This document shows, piece after piece, positions 1 to 8,856 of a stretch of DNA of 19,829 bases. The DNA comes from CAYFJO01 sp964343305. GTDB taxonomy: Bacteria > Planctomycetota > Planctomycetia > Pirellulales > Pirellulaceae. Both the position numbers and the translations under genes were made by a program. A model generated the notes under the pieces. That model was not told the DNA's origin. It ran no database searches and saw nothing but the letters and a program-made list of their open reading frames with translations. The stretch lies in assembly GCA_964343305.1 (NCBI GenBank), contig CAYFJO010000189.1, positions 1-19,829 on the forward strand, written 5' to 3'. Positions within the stretch are counted from its first letter, which is position 1, and each line of letters begins with the position of its first letter.

Positions 1-3000
1 ACGGCCGCCGCGTGAGTGAACGTCGCGGTGGGTTCAATCGCAGCGGCAGCCAGCGGCGTGGCAAGATTCCAAACGTGTGCCGACTTGTCGACACTTCCGC
101 CCGCCAAGAATTTTCCGTCCGCCGAAACATCAAGACTCGTCAAAGCATCGGTCGCTCCACCGTAAGTACCCAGTTGTTTTCCATCAGCCACGTTCCACGC
201 TCGCACTGTCTTGTCAGCTCCGCCGCTAATCAAGCGCGTTCCATCGGCGTTGAATGTGAGCGACGTCACGACACCCTCGTGCCCCGCGAACACGCGCGTA
301 TGCGACGTTGTATAAGTGTTGAGACCATTGTTCACGTCGATCGACAACAACGACTTGTTGTCCGCCGCAACCGCCACGCCCTTCGCCGCGATGTCGCCTG
401 TGCTGAACCGCTGGATCGCTTGCCCAGCGACATCCCATGCTCGAACGCCGTCGCTCGAACAACTTACGACACGCAGATTGTCCGCGCTGAACGCTGTACT
501 GACGATTCCAGCCGCATGCCCGGTAAGTGATGCAATCGCGGCCCCATCGGCGGCGTTCCAGAGTTTCACCAGTTTGTCCGCGCCGCCGGATGCGATCTTT
601 GTTCCGTCGGCGGAGATGGCGACGCTCGACACTGCGGCTGCATGATTGACGCTGCGAACGGCTGCGCCTGTGCCTGCGTTCCATGTTCGAGCGGTCATAT
701 CGGCCGAACCGGAAACCAAAACATTGCCAGCCAGCGCGAGCGACGTGACCGCGCCGGTGTGTCCCGCCAACTTGCGAACTTCGGCACCATCCGCCACAGC
801 GTGATGCGCGATCCCGTTGCCCGACGCAACAAAGATGCCCGTCGCGTCCGGTGTGAATGAGACGGCCGCGACCGCCGCGGGAAGTTTGACTTGGACCAGT
901 TCCGGGAATTTGGGATCGGCCAGGTTCCACACGCGGGCCGTCGTGTCGGCCGAACCGCTGACAATTTTTGTCTTGTCGGCGCTGAATGCGAGGCTCGTCA
1001 CCACGCCTTCGTGTCCCAGCATCGTCGCCACCACGTTGCCGTTGGCTGTGTCGCGAACTTGAATCGTCTCGCAGCCGCCGATCATGCCGGCGATGGCAAC
1101 GCGGGTTTTGTCTGCCGTGAACGCGACTGGCCCGACCTTCGTCGCTGTGCCTGCGACGAGTTTCGGAGCGACCGGCAAGGTCCACAATCGAACCGTCCCG
1201 TCCGCACCTGCCGACGCGACTTGTTTTCCATCAGGATGAAACGCCAGATCACTGACCGCGCCTGTGTGCCCTTCGATTGCCAACTTGTCCGCGCCATCGG
1301 CGACGTTGGCAAACTCAATCACGCCTTCACCATTGCCCGTTGCGACCAACGCACCAGCCGCGCCGAGTGCAAGTGCGGTCACCGGGCCAACCTGTCCTGC
1401 GATCGCTCGTGTTTGTGTTCCGGCCGCCGCGTCGTACACGCGAACCGTCGCGTCGGCACCGCCCGTGATCGCGAACTTGCCGTCGGCACTGACGACGATT
1501 TTGTTGACCGCTTCGGCGTTTCCGGCGAGAGCCTTGGGAGCAACTGGTGGCAACTGCCAGGCTTTGAGCGAACCGTCGGCGCTTGACGAATAAAGTAGCT
1601 TGCCGTCGGCGTTGTAGGACAGTGCGGTGATTTGCCCCGTGTGAGCTTGTAAGACGCCTTGCTCCGCACCATCGGCGGCGTTCCAAAGTCGCAGTGCTCC
1701 GGTTGCGTCGCCGCTGGCGAGTTGGGCAAAGTCTTTGCTGAACGCGACGCTGCCGACCGATTCAGCGTGACCGGCGAGCGTTCGCACGGCGCCACCATCA
1801 GCGGCGTTGAACAACCGCACGGATTTATCGGCCGACGCCGTGGCGATCAGCTCGCCATCGCCGCTGGCCGCGATGTCTTGCACCGGCATCGTGTGCCCGG
1901 CGAGTGGTGTTCCGGCGACTGGCAATCGCCAGATTCGAATCGTCCCGTCTTCGCCCGCCGTAGCGAGTTGTTCGCCCGTCGGCTGAATCGCGACATCGTG
2001 AATCGCGCCAGTGTGCCCGGATAAACTCAATCGATCGGCACCGTCGGCCGCGTTCCATAGTTTCACGACGCCCGTCTTGCTGCCGCTGGCGATGAGCGCT
2101 GCGTCGGTGCCGAGTGCAACAGAATTGACAGGTCCGGGTTGTCCTTCGAGTGCTCGCACGAGTGCACCTGTCGTGCCGTCGAACACTCGCACCGCCGCAT
2201 CCGCGCCGCCGGTAACGGTGACTTTGGCGTCTGTGGAAACGGCGACCGATGTGACGGCTTCGGTGTGACCCGCGAGTGGTTTCGGTGGCACGTGCGGAAG
2301 TTGCCACGTAGTGATCGCGCCGTCAGGGCCATTCGTAAACAGCAACTTGCCATCTGGATGGAAAACCAGGCTCGTCAGCGGCCCGACTCGTCCAAACAAT
2401 TCGCCAAGACTCACACCGTCGGCGGGATTGGAAATTCGGATCGCACCGGTGGCGTCGGCGCTGGCGAGTTGTGCGTTGTCTTTGCTGAATGCGACCACGC
2501 CGACTACGTCCGTGTGAGCTTCGATCGCCCGCAGCATCGCGTTGTCGGCGGCGTTCCATAGTCGCACTGTTTTGTCGGCCGATGCGGTGGCGTACATCTT
2601 GCCATCGACGCTTGCGGCGACCGCTTGCACGGGCATTGTGTGTCCGGCCAGCGGTGTTGCCGCGACGGGCAAACGCCAGATGCGAATCGTTCCGTCCGTA
2701 CCGGACGACGCGATCTGTTCGGCCTTGGGATTGAATGCGAGTCCTTTGATTGGGCCTACGTGGCCTAGCAGCGTGAGTCGATCAGCGCCGTCAGCCACGT
2801 TCCACAAGCGGACCGTGCCTGTCGCGTTGCCGCTGGCGACGATCGCGGCGTCGGCGCTCAGTGTGAGGGTGCTCACGGGATCAGTTTGACCTGCGAGCAC
2901 TTTGGGTTCTTCAGGCGCCTCGGTGTTGTAAACGCGCACCATCGCGTCGGCCCCACCTGTGATGACAAGCTTGCCATCCGGTGTGATGACCGCGGCGTTG

Positions 3001-3725
3001 ACCGCCATCGTGGCACCGGCCAGAGTCTTGGCCGGAACGAGCGGGAGTTGCCAAAGTTTGACTGAGCCCGCCTGGTCGGACGAGAGCACCATTTCGCCGC
3101 CGGGATGAAACGCCAAGCCACTGATCGGGCTGGCGTGACCACCGATTGTGCCGAGGACTGTGCCGTCCTCGGGATTCCAAAAGTGAATCACGCCCGCTTC
3201 GTCGCCGGCGGCGATTTGCGAGTCGTCCTTGGCGATGGCAAGCCTCGCGACTCCAGCGGCTGGCCCCTTCAAATCCAACAACAGCGAGTTGTCTTCGTAC
3301 TTCCACGTCTTGACGCCGCCGGCTTTGTCGGCGGTGACCAGCCACTTGCCATCCGAGTTGACCAGCACGGCTTGGACGGGCATCTCATGTCCTGCGAGCG
3401 ACGCAAGTGGTTCATAAAGATAAGTGTCCCATTGTTTGATCGTGCCGGTGCGCGAGCCGGTGACAAGGTTGCGCCCATTGGGACTGACGGCTAGTGCGAG
3501 GACTTGGCCTTGATGCCCGGCGAGCGTCCGCAACGGCATTCCCGTGCCCGCGTGCCACAGGATCACATTGCGATCGAAGCTGCCTGTCGCGATCACCCTG
3601 CCGTCCGGCGTGCTGCCCGCGACCGTCACCGAACTGGTGTGACCTTCGAGCGCCTGTTGAGCTGCAGCGATTTGAGCAAACGAACTGACGAGCGCGATTA
3701 TGAGGCAAAGTATTCCAGTCCGCAT
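1..3725 (-). CDS. Secreted giant WD40-repeat protein (3' end beyond left edge)
   Basis: The reverse-strand frame stays open from ATG at 3725 to the left edge, giving at least 1241 codons with no stop. The start is supported by TTAAGGA at 3739-3733, 7 nt upstream, and by a signal peptide (MRTGILCLIIALVSSFAQIAAA, then QQALEGH). Everything after it is WD40 repeat: I count about 29 blades in the visible part, with typical GH starts and (L/V)W(N/Q/R) ends. Residues about 110-856 are three tandem units of 249 residues, six blades each. No CxxCH motif or coiled coil is visible in this portion. WD40 propellers usually act as binding scaffolds; the partner is unknown. It is the last visible gene of a minus-strand cluster and a paralogue of the WD40 gene upstream, with which it shares collinear segments. 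An unseen C-terminal domain could change the interpretation. Confidence 0.93.
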   Translation of the reverse strand, partial: MRTGILCLIIALVSSFAQIAAAQQALEGHTSSVTVAGSTPDGRVIATGSFDRNVILWHAGTGMPLRTLAGHQGQVLALAVSPNGRNLVTGSRTGTIKQWDTYLYEPLASLAGHEMPVQAVLVNSDGKWLVTADKAGGVKTWKYEDNSLLLDLKGPAAGVARLAIAKDDSQIAAGDEAGVIHFWNPEDGTVLGTIGGHASPISGLAFHPGGEMVLSSDQAGSVKLWQLPLVPAKTLAGATMAVNAAVITPDGKLVITGGADAMVRVYNTEAPEEPKVLAGQTDPVSTLTLSADAAIVASGNATGTVRLWNVADGADRLTLLGHVGPIKGLAFNPKAEQIASSGTDGTIRIWRLPVAATPLAGHTMPVQAVAASVDGKMYATASADKTVRLWNAADNAMLRAIEAHTDVVGVVAFSKDNAQLASADATGAIRISNPADGVSLGELFGRVGPLTSLVFHPDGKLLFTNGPDGAITTWQLPHVPPKPLAGHTEAVTSVAVSTDAKVTVTGGADAAVRVFDGTTGALVRALEGQPGPVNSVALGTDAALIASGSKTGVVKLWNAADGADRLSLSGHTGAIHDVAIQPTGEQLATAGEDGTIRIWRLPVAGTPLAGHTMPVQDIAASGDGELIATASADKSVRLFNAADGGAVRTLAGHAESVGSVAFSKDFAQLASGDATGALRLWNAADGAEQGVLQAHTGQITALSYNADGKLLYSSSADGSLKAWQLPPVAPKALAGNAEAVNKIVVSADGKFAITGGADATVRVYDAAAGTQTRAIAGQVGPVTALALGAAGALVATGNGEGVIEFANVADGADKLAIEGHTGAVSDLAFHPDGKQVASAGADGTVRLWTLPVAPKLVAGTATKVGPVAFTADKTRVAIAGMIGGCETIQVRDTANGNVVATMLGHEGVVTSLAFSADKTKIVSGSADTTARVWNLADPKFPELVQVKLPAAVAAVSFTPDATGIFVASGNGIAHHAVADGAEVRKLAGHTGAVTSLALAGNVLVSGSADMTARTWNAGTGAAVRSVNHAAAVSSVAISADGTKIASGGADKLVKLWNAADGAAIASLTGHAAGIVSTAFSADNLRVVSCSSDGVRAWDVAGQAIQRFSTGDIAAKGVAVAADNKSLLSIDVNNGLNTYTTSHTRVFAGHEGVVTSLTFNADGTRLISGGADKTVRAWNVADGKQLGTYGGATDALTSLDVSADGKFLAGGSVDKSAHVWNLATPLAAAAIEPTATFTHAAA
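1158..3398 (-). repeat. Three tandem 747-nt units inside the WD40 gene
   Basis: Three consecutive coding units run 3398-2652, 2651-1905 and 1904-1158. Two independent anchors show the period. The Trp codon of the WQLP motif lies at 3053-3051, 2306-2304 and 1559-1557. The Trp codon of the WRLPV/WTLPV motif lies at 2678-2676, 1931-1929 and 1184-1182. Every spacing is exactly 747 nt. Units 1 and 2 start with LAGHEMPVQ and LAGHTMPVQ; unit 2 ends into a third LAGHTMPVQ. Each unit holds six WD blades, and the first 119 residues of units 1 and 2 align without gaps. The third unit's last blades are the most diverged. Confidence 0.85.
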
Positions 3726-3752
3726 CGTTGAGTCCTTAATGATGAGCGCAAT

Positions 3753-3811
3753 GTAGAACAGCTTTCTCAACTGTTCCCGAAGCCGCGGAACAGTTGGGAC
3801 AATTGTTCTAC
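3753..3811. repeat. 59-bp imperfect palindromic intergenic element
   Basis: This sits in the 163-bp gap between the two WD40 genes. The outer arms are GTAGAACA (3753-3760) and TGTTCTAC (3804-3811). The inner arms are CAACTGTTCC (3768-3777) and GGAACAGTTG (3787-3796), a perfect 10-bp stem around a 9-nt loop. The layout resembles a dispersed palindromic element rather than a simple terminator, because the outer arms pair too and no T-tract follows directly. It could still form a hairpin in the transcript between the two genes and reduce expression of the second one. Nothing else is evident in this gap apart from the Shine-Dalgarno of the downstream gene. Confidence 0.75.
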
Positions 3812-3888
3812 AAATGAATTACCAAACTTGCCCGTGAACCGGGCGGAACGAATCTGACGAGATCCGCCTTTATCTCTGTGCGTCGATT

Positions 3889-6800
3889 TTAATTCGCCGC
3901 TTGTTGATTTCCAGGCGCGGTTCCTTGCGTAACTTCTTCTTCGGCCGGATCCTTTGGCGGCTCGATGGCTTGAATGGGTTGTGAGTTGGCGGCCGTACCT
4001 CTCCAGATCCTCAGTACACTGTCGTATCCGCCGGCGACCAACACGGTACTATTCGGCGTCACGTCGACGCTGTACAGGAAATCTTCGCCCGTCCCGTTGA
4101 AATTCCGCACGACGCCGCCGTTGTCCGCATTGTGCATCCGCAGAATGCGATCGGCCGAGCAAGTCGCGATGATGTTCGTGTCGCCGACAAACTGGACGGA
4201 CGAAACTTGTTTCCGGAATGTCGCGATGTTGCGAATCCGATCGCCCGTCTCGGCGTTCCAGATGTTGATGGCACCTTCGGCTCCGCAACTGGCCAGCATC
4301 TTGCCGTTGGCTCGCCAAGTCACGCCCAGCACGTGGTTCGTGTGCCCTTCGAACTTATGGACCTGCTTGCCCGTGGCCACATCGAACGATCGTACATATT
4401 TGTCCGCGCCAGCCGTCGCGATGTATCGGCCGTCGCGCGAAAAATCGACGCCGAACACCGCGTCGGTGTGAGCGTCGAGAATTGCATGCACCTGCGAACC
4501 ATCAGCAATTTTCCAAATCTTGATCTCGCCACTTCGCGACGGAATGCCGCCGCCCGTGGCGAGCAGTTCACCGTCATTGCTGAAGTCGACCGCGACGACG
4601 CGATTGACCAGTTTTGATGGATCGTCGACGCTACCGATTGTCCGCTCAAGCATCCAGCCGGGATTCAAATCCCACACGGCCGCCGACTTGTCGACCGAAC
4701 CAGTCAGTAGCTCTTCGTTGGAAACGTAGGCCAGCGTTTGAATCGGACCGGTGTGCCCAACGTAGCTCGTCACCGCAACGCCATTCTCCGCGTTCCAAGT
4801 GTGCACGACGTTGAAATCGCCACCCGTGGCAAGCTGCCGATTGTCAGGCGAGAAGGCCAACGTCCGCAGCGGCATCTGAGCCGCAAGCTCCGCCGCCTTG
4901 GCCGCTTCGAGGTCCGTTTTGATTTTTTCGAGCGCCGCTTCGTCGGCCGTTTGGATCGCTTTGGTCGCTGGAATCGCCTCGGTGGCTTCTTTCAAATCGC
5001 GCTGAGCAAACACATTCGCTTGGGCTCGTTGGTTTTGTGTGTTCTGCGAGGCACGTAGTGCAGCCAATGCGTCAGTGAACGGCTTGTTCGTGGCTGTTGC
5101 CCGTTGAGCTGCTGCCGCCGCTGCTGCTGAGGTGCTTGTTGCTTGTTGAGTCGGAGTTGCGACTGCGGCTTTGGCCGCCGCCATCTTTTCATTGGCCACG
5201 TTGAGCGCATCTTGTGAAGCCTTCGCGGCAGCAGCCAACGTCGCGTCCTCAGGTTTGGCCGTCGCAGCCGCTTGAGCACGCGTGAATTTGTCCATCGCCA
5301 CGCGTGCGAATGCCTCGGATTCGGTCGCGGCCTGAGTCGCGGTGAGTTTCGTGTTCTCGGCTTTCTGTGCAACAGCCGCCGCTTGAATAGCCGCTTGCTC
5401 GGCGGCTGCCTTCGTGGCGGTGGCTTGCGTCAGTGTGGTCATCTTGGCCTGCACATCCGCGTTGGCTGCGGTCAGTTGATCCATCACCGTCTTGGCCGCA
5501 GTTTGTTTCGCAGGCAATCCGTCCACGGCCGCTTTTGCAGCCGCGGTCGAAGCGGTCAAACGAGCTGTCGCGTCGGTCTGCTGCTGCGTCAACTTGGCGA
5601 CCAGGTTCTTCGCTTGAATGTCGCCGCTCATGAGCGCGACTTGGGCACCGTTCGCCGCGTTCCACAGCCGGACGGTTTTGTTTTCACTGGTCGAAGCGAA
5701 TCGTTGACCGTCCGGTCGCACCGCAACCGCAGTCACTGGCGCGCCATGATTCATGTTGCGAATCGCAGCTCCCGTGGTCATGTTCCAGTGCCGCACGGTC
5801 CCGTCATTGCTGCCGGACAGAATCTGCATCGGCGCCGTGGTGACCGTCGCCAGCGAATTAATTGGCTGCGAATGTCCGGCAACTCGACGAATGGCCAACA
5901 ACTGCCACGCTCGAACCGATTGATCCGCCGAGATCGAAATCAATCGTTCGTCTGCGTCACCGATCGTGGCGACCGCCGCAATCGACGCCGCGTGGCCAAC
6001 GAGCGACTGTTCGAGTTCGCCCACATTGGCCAAACTGAAAACGAACAATTCGCCAATCGCAACGTCACCCGATCCGATCACACGCGTGCTGTCGGCCGAA
6101 TAACAAACGCCTTTGACGGGACCTGTGAAGCCCGTCAACTGCGTTGGCGCGACTGGGGCTCCGTTTGTTGCCGTGAAAGTCTTGATCAACTTGTCTTCAC
6201 CAGCAGTGGCGAATTGGGCGCCACTGGGAGCGATCGCGAGGTCATGAATCGGTGCGCCGTGGTTGGCGGTGAAAGTCAAACTTGCGTTGGTCGTGTTGTA
6301 GCCCCGAACGACACCTTCTTCGCCGGTCGCGTAAGCCAGCGCGGCGGTCGGATGCCAAGCCACTTTGCTGATCGGTTTTGTGAATCCAGGAAGGGCAAGC
6401 GCAAATCGCAATGACTGTCGCGCGAGTCCACCTTTGGCATCGCTGAGAAAAACGCTGGTCAAATCCGGCCCATAGATCGCTGTCGCGAGATCACTTTCGA
6501 GTGGCAAGATTTCAAGCAATCGCCCATCCGCCGAGGTCCAAACGACCGCACGGTTGTCCGCGCCGCCCGTGACCAAGCGCGAGTTGTCCGCGCTGAACGC
6601 GACCGTTTTGATTGCGGCCGTGTGCCCTTCCAGCGATAACAACAGCTTGGCATCAGAAACTTGATGCAAGTGAACTTTGTTGTCGGTCGAAGCTACCGCG
6701 ACCCGCGCCCCTTCGCGAGTGACCGACATCGCCGTAACGGCCGCTGGAGCTGTGATTGCGCGAAGCTGTTTGCCATCGGCGGGGTTCCAAACTCGCACTG

Positions 6801-8856
6801 TCTTGTCCGCCGACGCGGAGATCGGCTGGTTATTGGGCGGCATCGCAACCGCGACAATCGCGCCGGTGTGCCCGGCAAACGCCATTGCTTCCGTTTCCCC
6901 GACGACGTTCCAAAGCTTCAGCACACCATCTGTCGAGCCAGACAGAACTTGGGCACCATTGGCATTGAACGCGACGGCGCTGACCGCTTGTTCGTGTCCT
7001 GCAAATGTGGCGACTTCGGGAAACTTGCCGCCCGCCACACTCCAAACGCGCGCCGTCTTGTCAGTTGATCCCGACACAAGTTTCGTGTTGTCAACGCTGA
7101 ACGCCAGCGACGTAATTGGCGCGAGGTGTCCGAGAAACAGATGCTTGGTTTCGCTCGTTGCGACGTCGCGGACGACGATTGCGGGCCGCTTGTTGATTTC
7201 GCCGGTCGTTGCCAGCAGTTTGCCATCCGGACTGATCGCCGAAACAGCCGCAACGCCCGTCGTTTCGGTCGCCAAATCGACTGGAGTTGGAGCCTCAAGG
7301 TTCCAAATGGAAACCGTTCCATCCGTTGCGCCGGAAAGAAGCGACTTGCCGTCGGGTGAGAACGCGATCGACTGCGGAACGACCAGGCTGCCGTAGATCA
7401 CGTCGAGCGGCTCGCCGGTATCAAGGTTCCAAATTCGAATCGTGTTGTCTGCGCTCGCGGTGGCAAGTTGTCGAACAACGGGAGCCGGTTCCGCATCTTC
7501 GCCTTCCGCTGCTTCGGCTGGTTTTGGAAGCGGACGAAATGCCAGACTGGTGATTTCAACTTCATGTGCCTTCCACGATTTGACAACTTCGCGTGTTTCG
7601 AAATCGATGACGCTGACTTGGCCGGCGGCATTGGCTAGGGCGAGCAGCTTGCGAACCGGGCTGACGGCCAAGACGTTCGTCTTCTCCGGCATCTGGGCCA
7701 GCGTTTCCGACAACTCGGTCGGCATTCGCCAGAGCCGAATGAAGTTGTCAGTACCGCCGGTTGCGATGTGCGTTACAGTCAGCGGATCGATGTCGTTGCC
7801 TTCCTCGTCCTTCTGCGGAATCGATTCGTTGACGAGCGTGACAGCATTGACTTCAGACGAAGTATCGATGCGGCCAAGCAATTGTCCGTCGATCGGATTC
7901 CACACGCGGATCGTTTTGTCGAGCGACGACGAAACCAGCTGGCTGCCATCATCTGAAAACTTCAAACTCGACACCGCCGCAGTGTGACCTTCGAGCGCGG
8001 CGATTTCTTCGCCTGTTTCAACATTCCAAAGTTTGATCAAATTGTCGGCGGCACCTGTCGCGGCGACCGTCCCATCGGGATTCACGGCGACTGCGGTCAC
8101 CGTGTCGGCAGCAGCGAACTTGTGTCGCTGGACATCGCGCGGGCGTCGCCAGAGTTTTGCCACGCGAAAGCCGCCGGATGCAAGCATGTCTCCTTGATTG
8201 TTGAAGGCTAGCGATTGAACCACATCCAAATGTGCAATGCCCGGGCGATCATCTTCGCCTTCTTTGATGAGCGACGGATCGGTCAGCCGCGTGACAAGTT
8301 GACCCGTCGCAACGTGGTAAATGAAAATCTGATTCGCGCGGCCGCACGCGGCGTATTGACCATCAGGCGAAACAGCGACGGCGTAGATCGGATTGAGTCC
8401 CTTGGGCAACGGCCGCCAACTTTGTGGCGAAAGTACAGAAGTGCCGCCCGAGCCTTGGGCGCCTTGATCGATCCATAGTTTGAGCAGACCGAGTTCTTGC
8501 GCCGTCAAGTTCACCGCTCCGACGTCATTACCGGGCGGCGGCATCTTGGGATCGTCGCGATGCGAAGCGACTTCGAGCAGCAAACTGTCGTTGCCGTTAC
8601 GAGCGATCAACGCCGGACCCGAGTCGCCGCCTTTGATCATTGCGGCCGGCGTTTCGAGATTCAACTCGCCGTCGGCTTCCGATTGGCTGTGACAAGTGAT
8701 GCACTTTTTGCGCAGAATCGGCAACACTTCGCGGTCGAAACTGACGAGCGAACTACGGTTGAGTCCTTGGACGGGGATGACCTGTTGAGCCCTGGCGTCT
8801 TGCACGAGAAGGCAGGCCAGAGCGACGGTTACGAATGCGGATTGGTATCGATTCAT
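3889..8856 (-). CDS. Cytochrome c (PSCyt1-type)-WD40 protein with internal coiled coil
   Basis: This 1655-residue protein starts with a signal peptide (residues 1-23, ending DARA). A planctomycete-type cytochrome c domain follows at about 38-135: heme-binding CITCH at 52-56 and a likely distal Met105 in KMPPP. About 21 WD-type blades follow (about 145-1070), with GH and W(N/R/S) signatures; blade 15 is degenerate. An Ala/Thr/Lys-rich, nearly uninterrupted helical coiled coil occupies about 1075-1320. About seven more blades (1322-1625) and a polar tail end the protein. The expected location is periplasmic or at the cell surface; the heme suggests electron transfer or redox sensing, and the propellers suggest scaffolding. 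Its ATG overlaps the upstream stop (ATGA, 8856-8853), indicating translational coupling to the PPC/Ig-like gene. The redox partner and substrate cannot be read from the sequence. Confidence 0.95.
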   Translation of the reverse strand: MNRYQSAFVTVALACLLVQDARAQQVIPVQGLNRSSLVSFDREVLPILRKKCITCHSQSEADGELNLETPAAMIKGGDSGPALIARNGNDSLLLEVASHRDDPKMPPPGNDVGAVNLTAQELGLLKLWIDQGAQGSGGTSVLSPQSWRPLPKGLNPIYAVAVSPDGQYAACGRANQIFIYHVATGQLVTRLTDPSLIKEGEDDRPGIAHLDVVQSLAFNNQGDMLASGGFRVAKLWRRPRDVQRHKFAAADTVTAVAVNPDGTVAATGAADNLIKLWNVETGEEIAALEGHTAAVSSLKFSDDGSQLVSSSLDKTIRVWNPIDGQLLGRIDTSSEVNAVTLVNESIPQKDEEGNDIDPLTVTHIATGGTDNFIRLWRMPTELSETLAQMPEKTNVLAVSPVRKLLALANAAGQVSVIDFETREVVKSWKAHEVEITSLAFRPLPKPAEAAEGEDAEPAPVVRQLATASADNTIRIWNLDTGEPLDVIYGSLVVPQSIAFSPDGKSLLSGATDGTVSIWNLEAPTPVDLATETTGVAAVSAISPDGKLLATTGEINKRPAIVVRDVATSETKHLFLGHLAPITSLAFSVDNTKLVSGSTDKTARVWSVAGGKFPEVATFAGHEQAVSAVAFNANGAQVLSGSTDGVLKLWNVVGETEAMAFAGHTGAIVAVAMPPNNQPISASADKTVRVWNPADGKQLRAITAPAAVTAMSVTREGARVAVASTDNKVHLHQVSDAKLLLSLEGHTAAIKTVAFSADNSRLVTGGADNRAVVWTSADGRLLEILPLESDLATAIYGPDLTSVFLSDAKGGLARQSLRFALALPGFTKPISKVAWHPTAALAYATGEEGVVRGYNTTNASLTFTANHGAPIHDLAIAPSGAQFATAGEDKLIKTFTATNGAPVAPTQLTGFTGPVKGVCYSADSTRVIGSGDVAIGELFVFSLANVGELEQSLVGHAASIAAVATIGDADERLISISADQSVRAWQLLAIRRVAGHSQPINSLATVTTAPMQILSGSNDGTVRHWNMTTGAAIRNMNHGAPVTAVAVRPDGQRFASTSENKTVRLWNAANGAQVALMSGDIQAKNLVAKLTQQQTDATARLTASTAAAKAAVDGLPAKQTAAKTVMDQLTAANADVQAKMTTLTQATATKAAAEQAAIQAAAVAQKAENTKLTATQAATESEAFARVAMDKFTRAQAAATAKPEDATLAAAAKASQDALNVANEKMAAAKAAVATPTQQATSTSAAAAAAAQRATATNKPFTDALAALRASQNTQNQRAQANVFAQRDLKEATEAIPATKAIQTADEAALEKIKTDLEAAKAAELAAQMPLRTLAFSPDNRQLATGGDFNVVHTWNAENGVAVTSYVGHTGPIQTLAYVSNEELLTGSVDKSAAVWDLNPGWMLERTIGSVDDPSKLVNRVVAVDFSNDGELLATGGGIPSRSGEIKIWKIADGSQVHAILDAHTDAVFGVDFSRDGRYIATAGADKYVRSFDVATGKQVHKFEGHTNHVLGVTWRANGKMLASCGAEGAINIWNAETGDRIRNIATFRKQVSSVQFVGDTNIIATCSADRILRMHNADNGGVVRNFNGTGEDFLYSVDVTPNSTVLVAGGYDSVLRIWRGTAANSQPIQAIEPPKDPAEEEVTQGTAPGNQQAAN

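Noticed and set aside
226..1185. A 319-codon minus-strand open frame within the partial WD40 gene
   Set aside because: It is in another frame of the same strand; its translation is Arg-rich with no domain, whereas the frame from 3725 gives continuous WD40 repeats.
5272..6414. A 380-codon plus-strand open frame opposite the cytochrome-WD40 gene
   Set aside because: It is antisense to clear WD40 and coiled-coil codons, its translation is Arg/Gly/Cys-rich with no recognisable domain, and the minus-strand frame explains the region fully.
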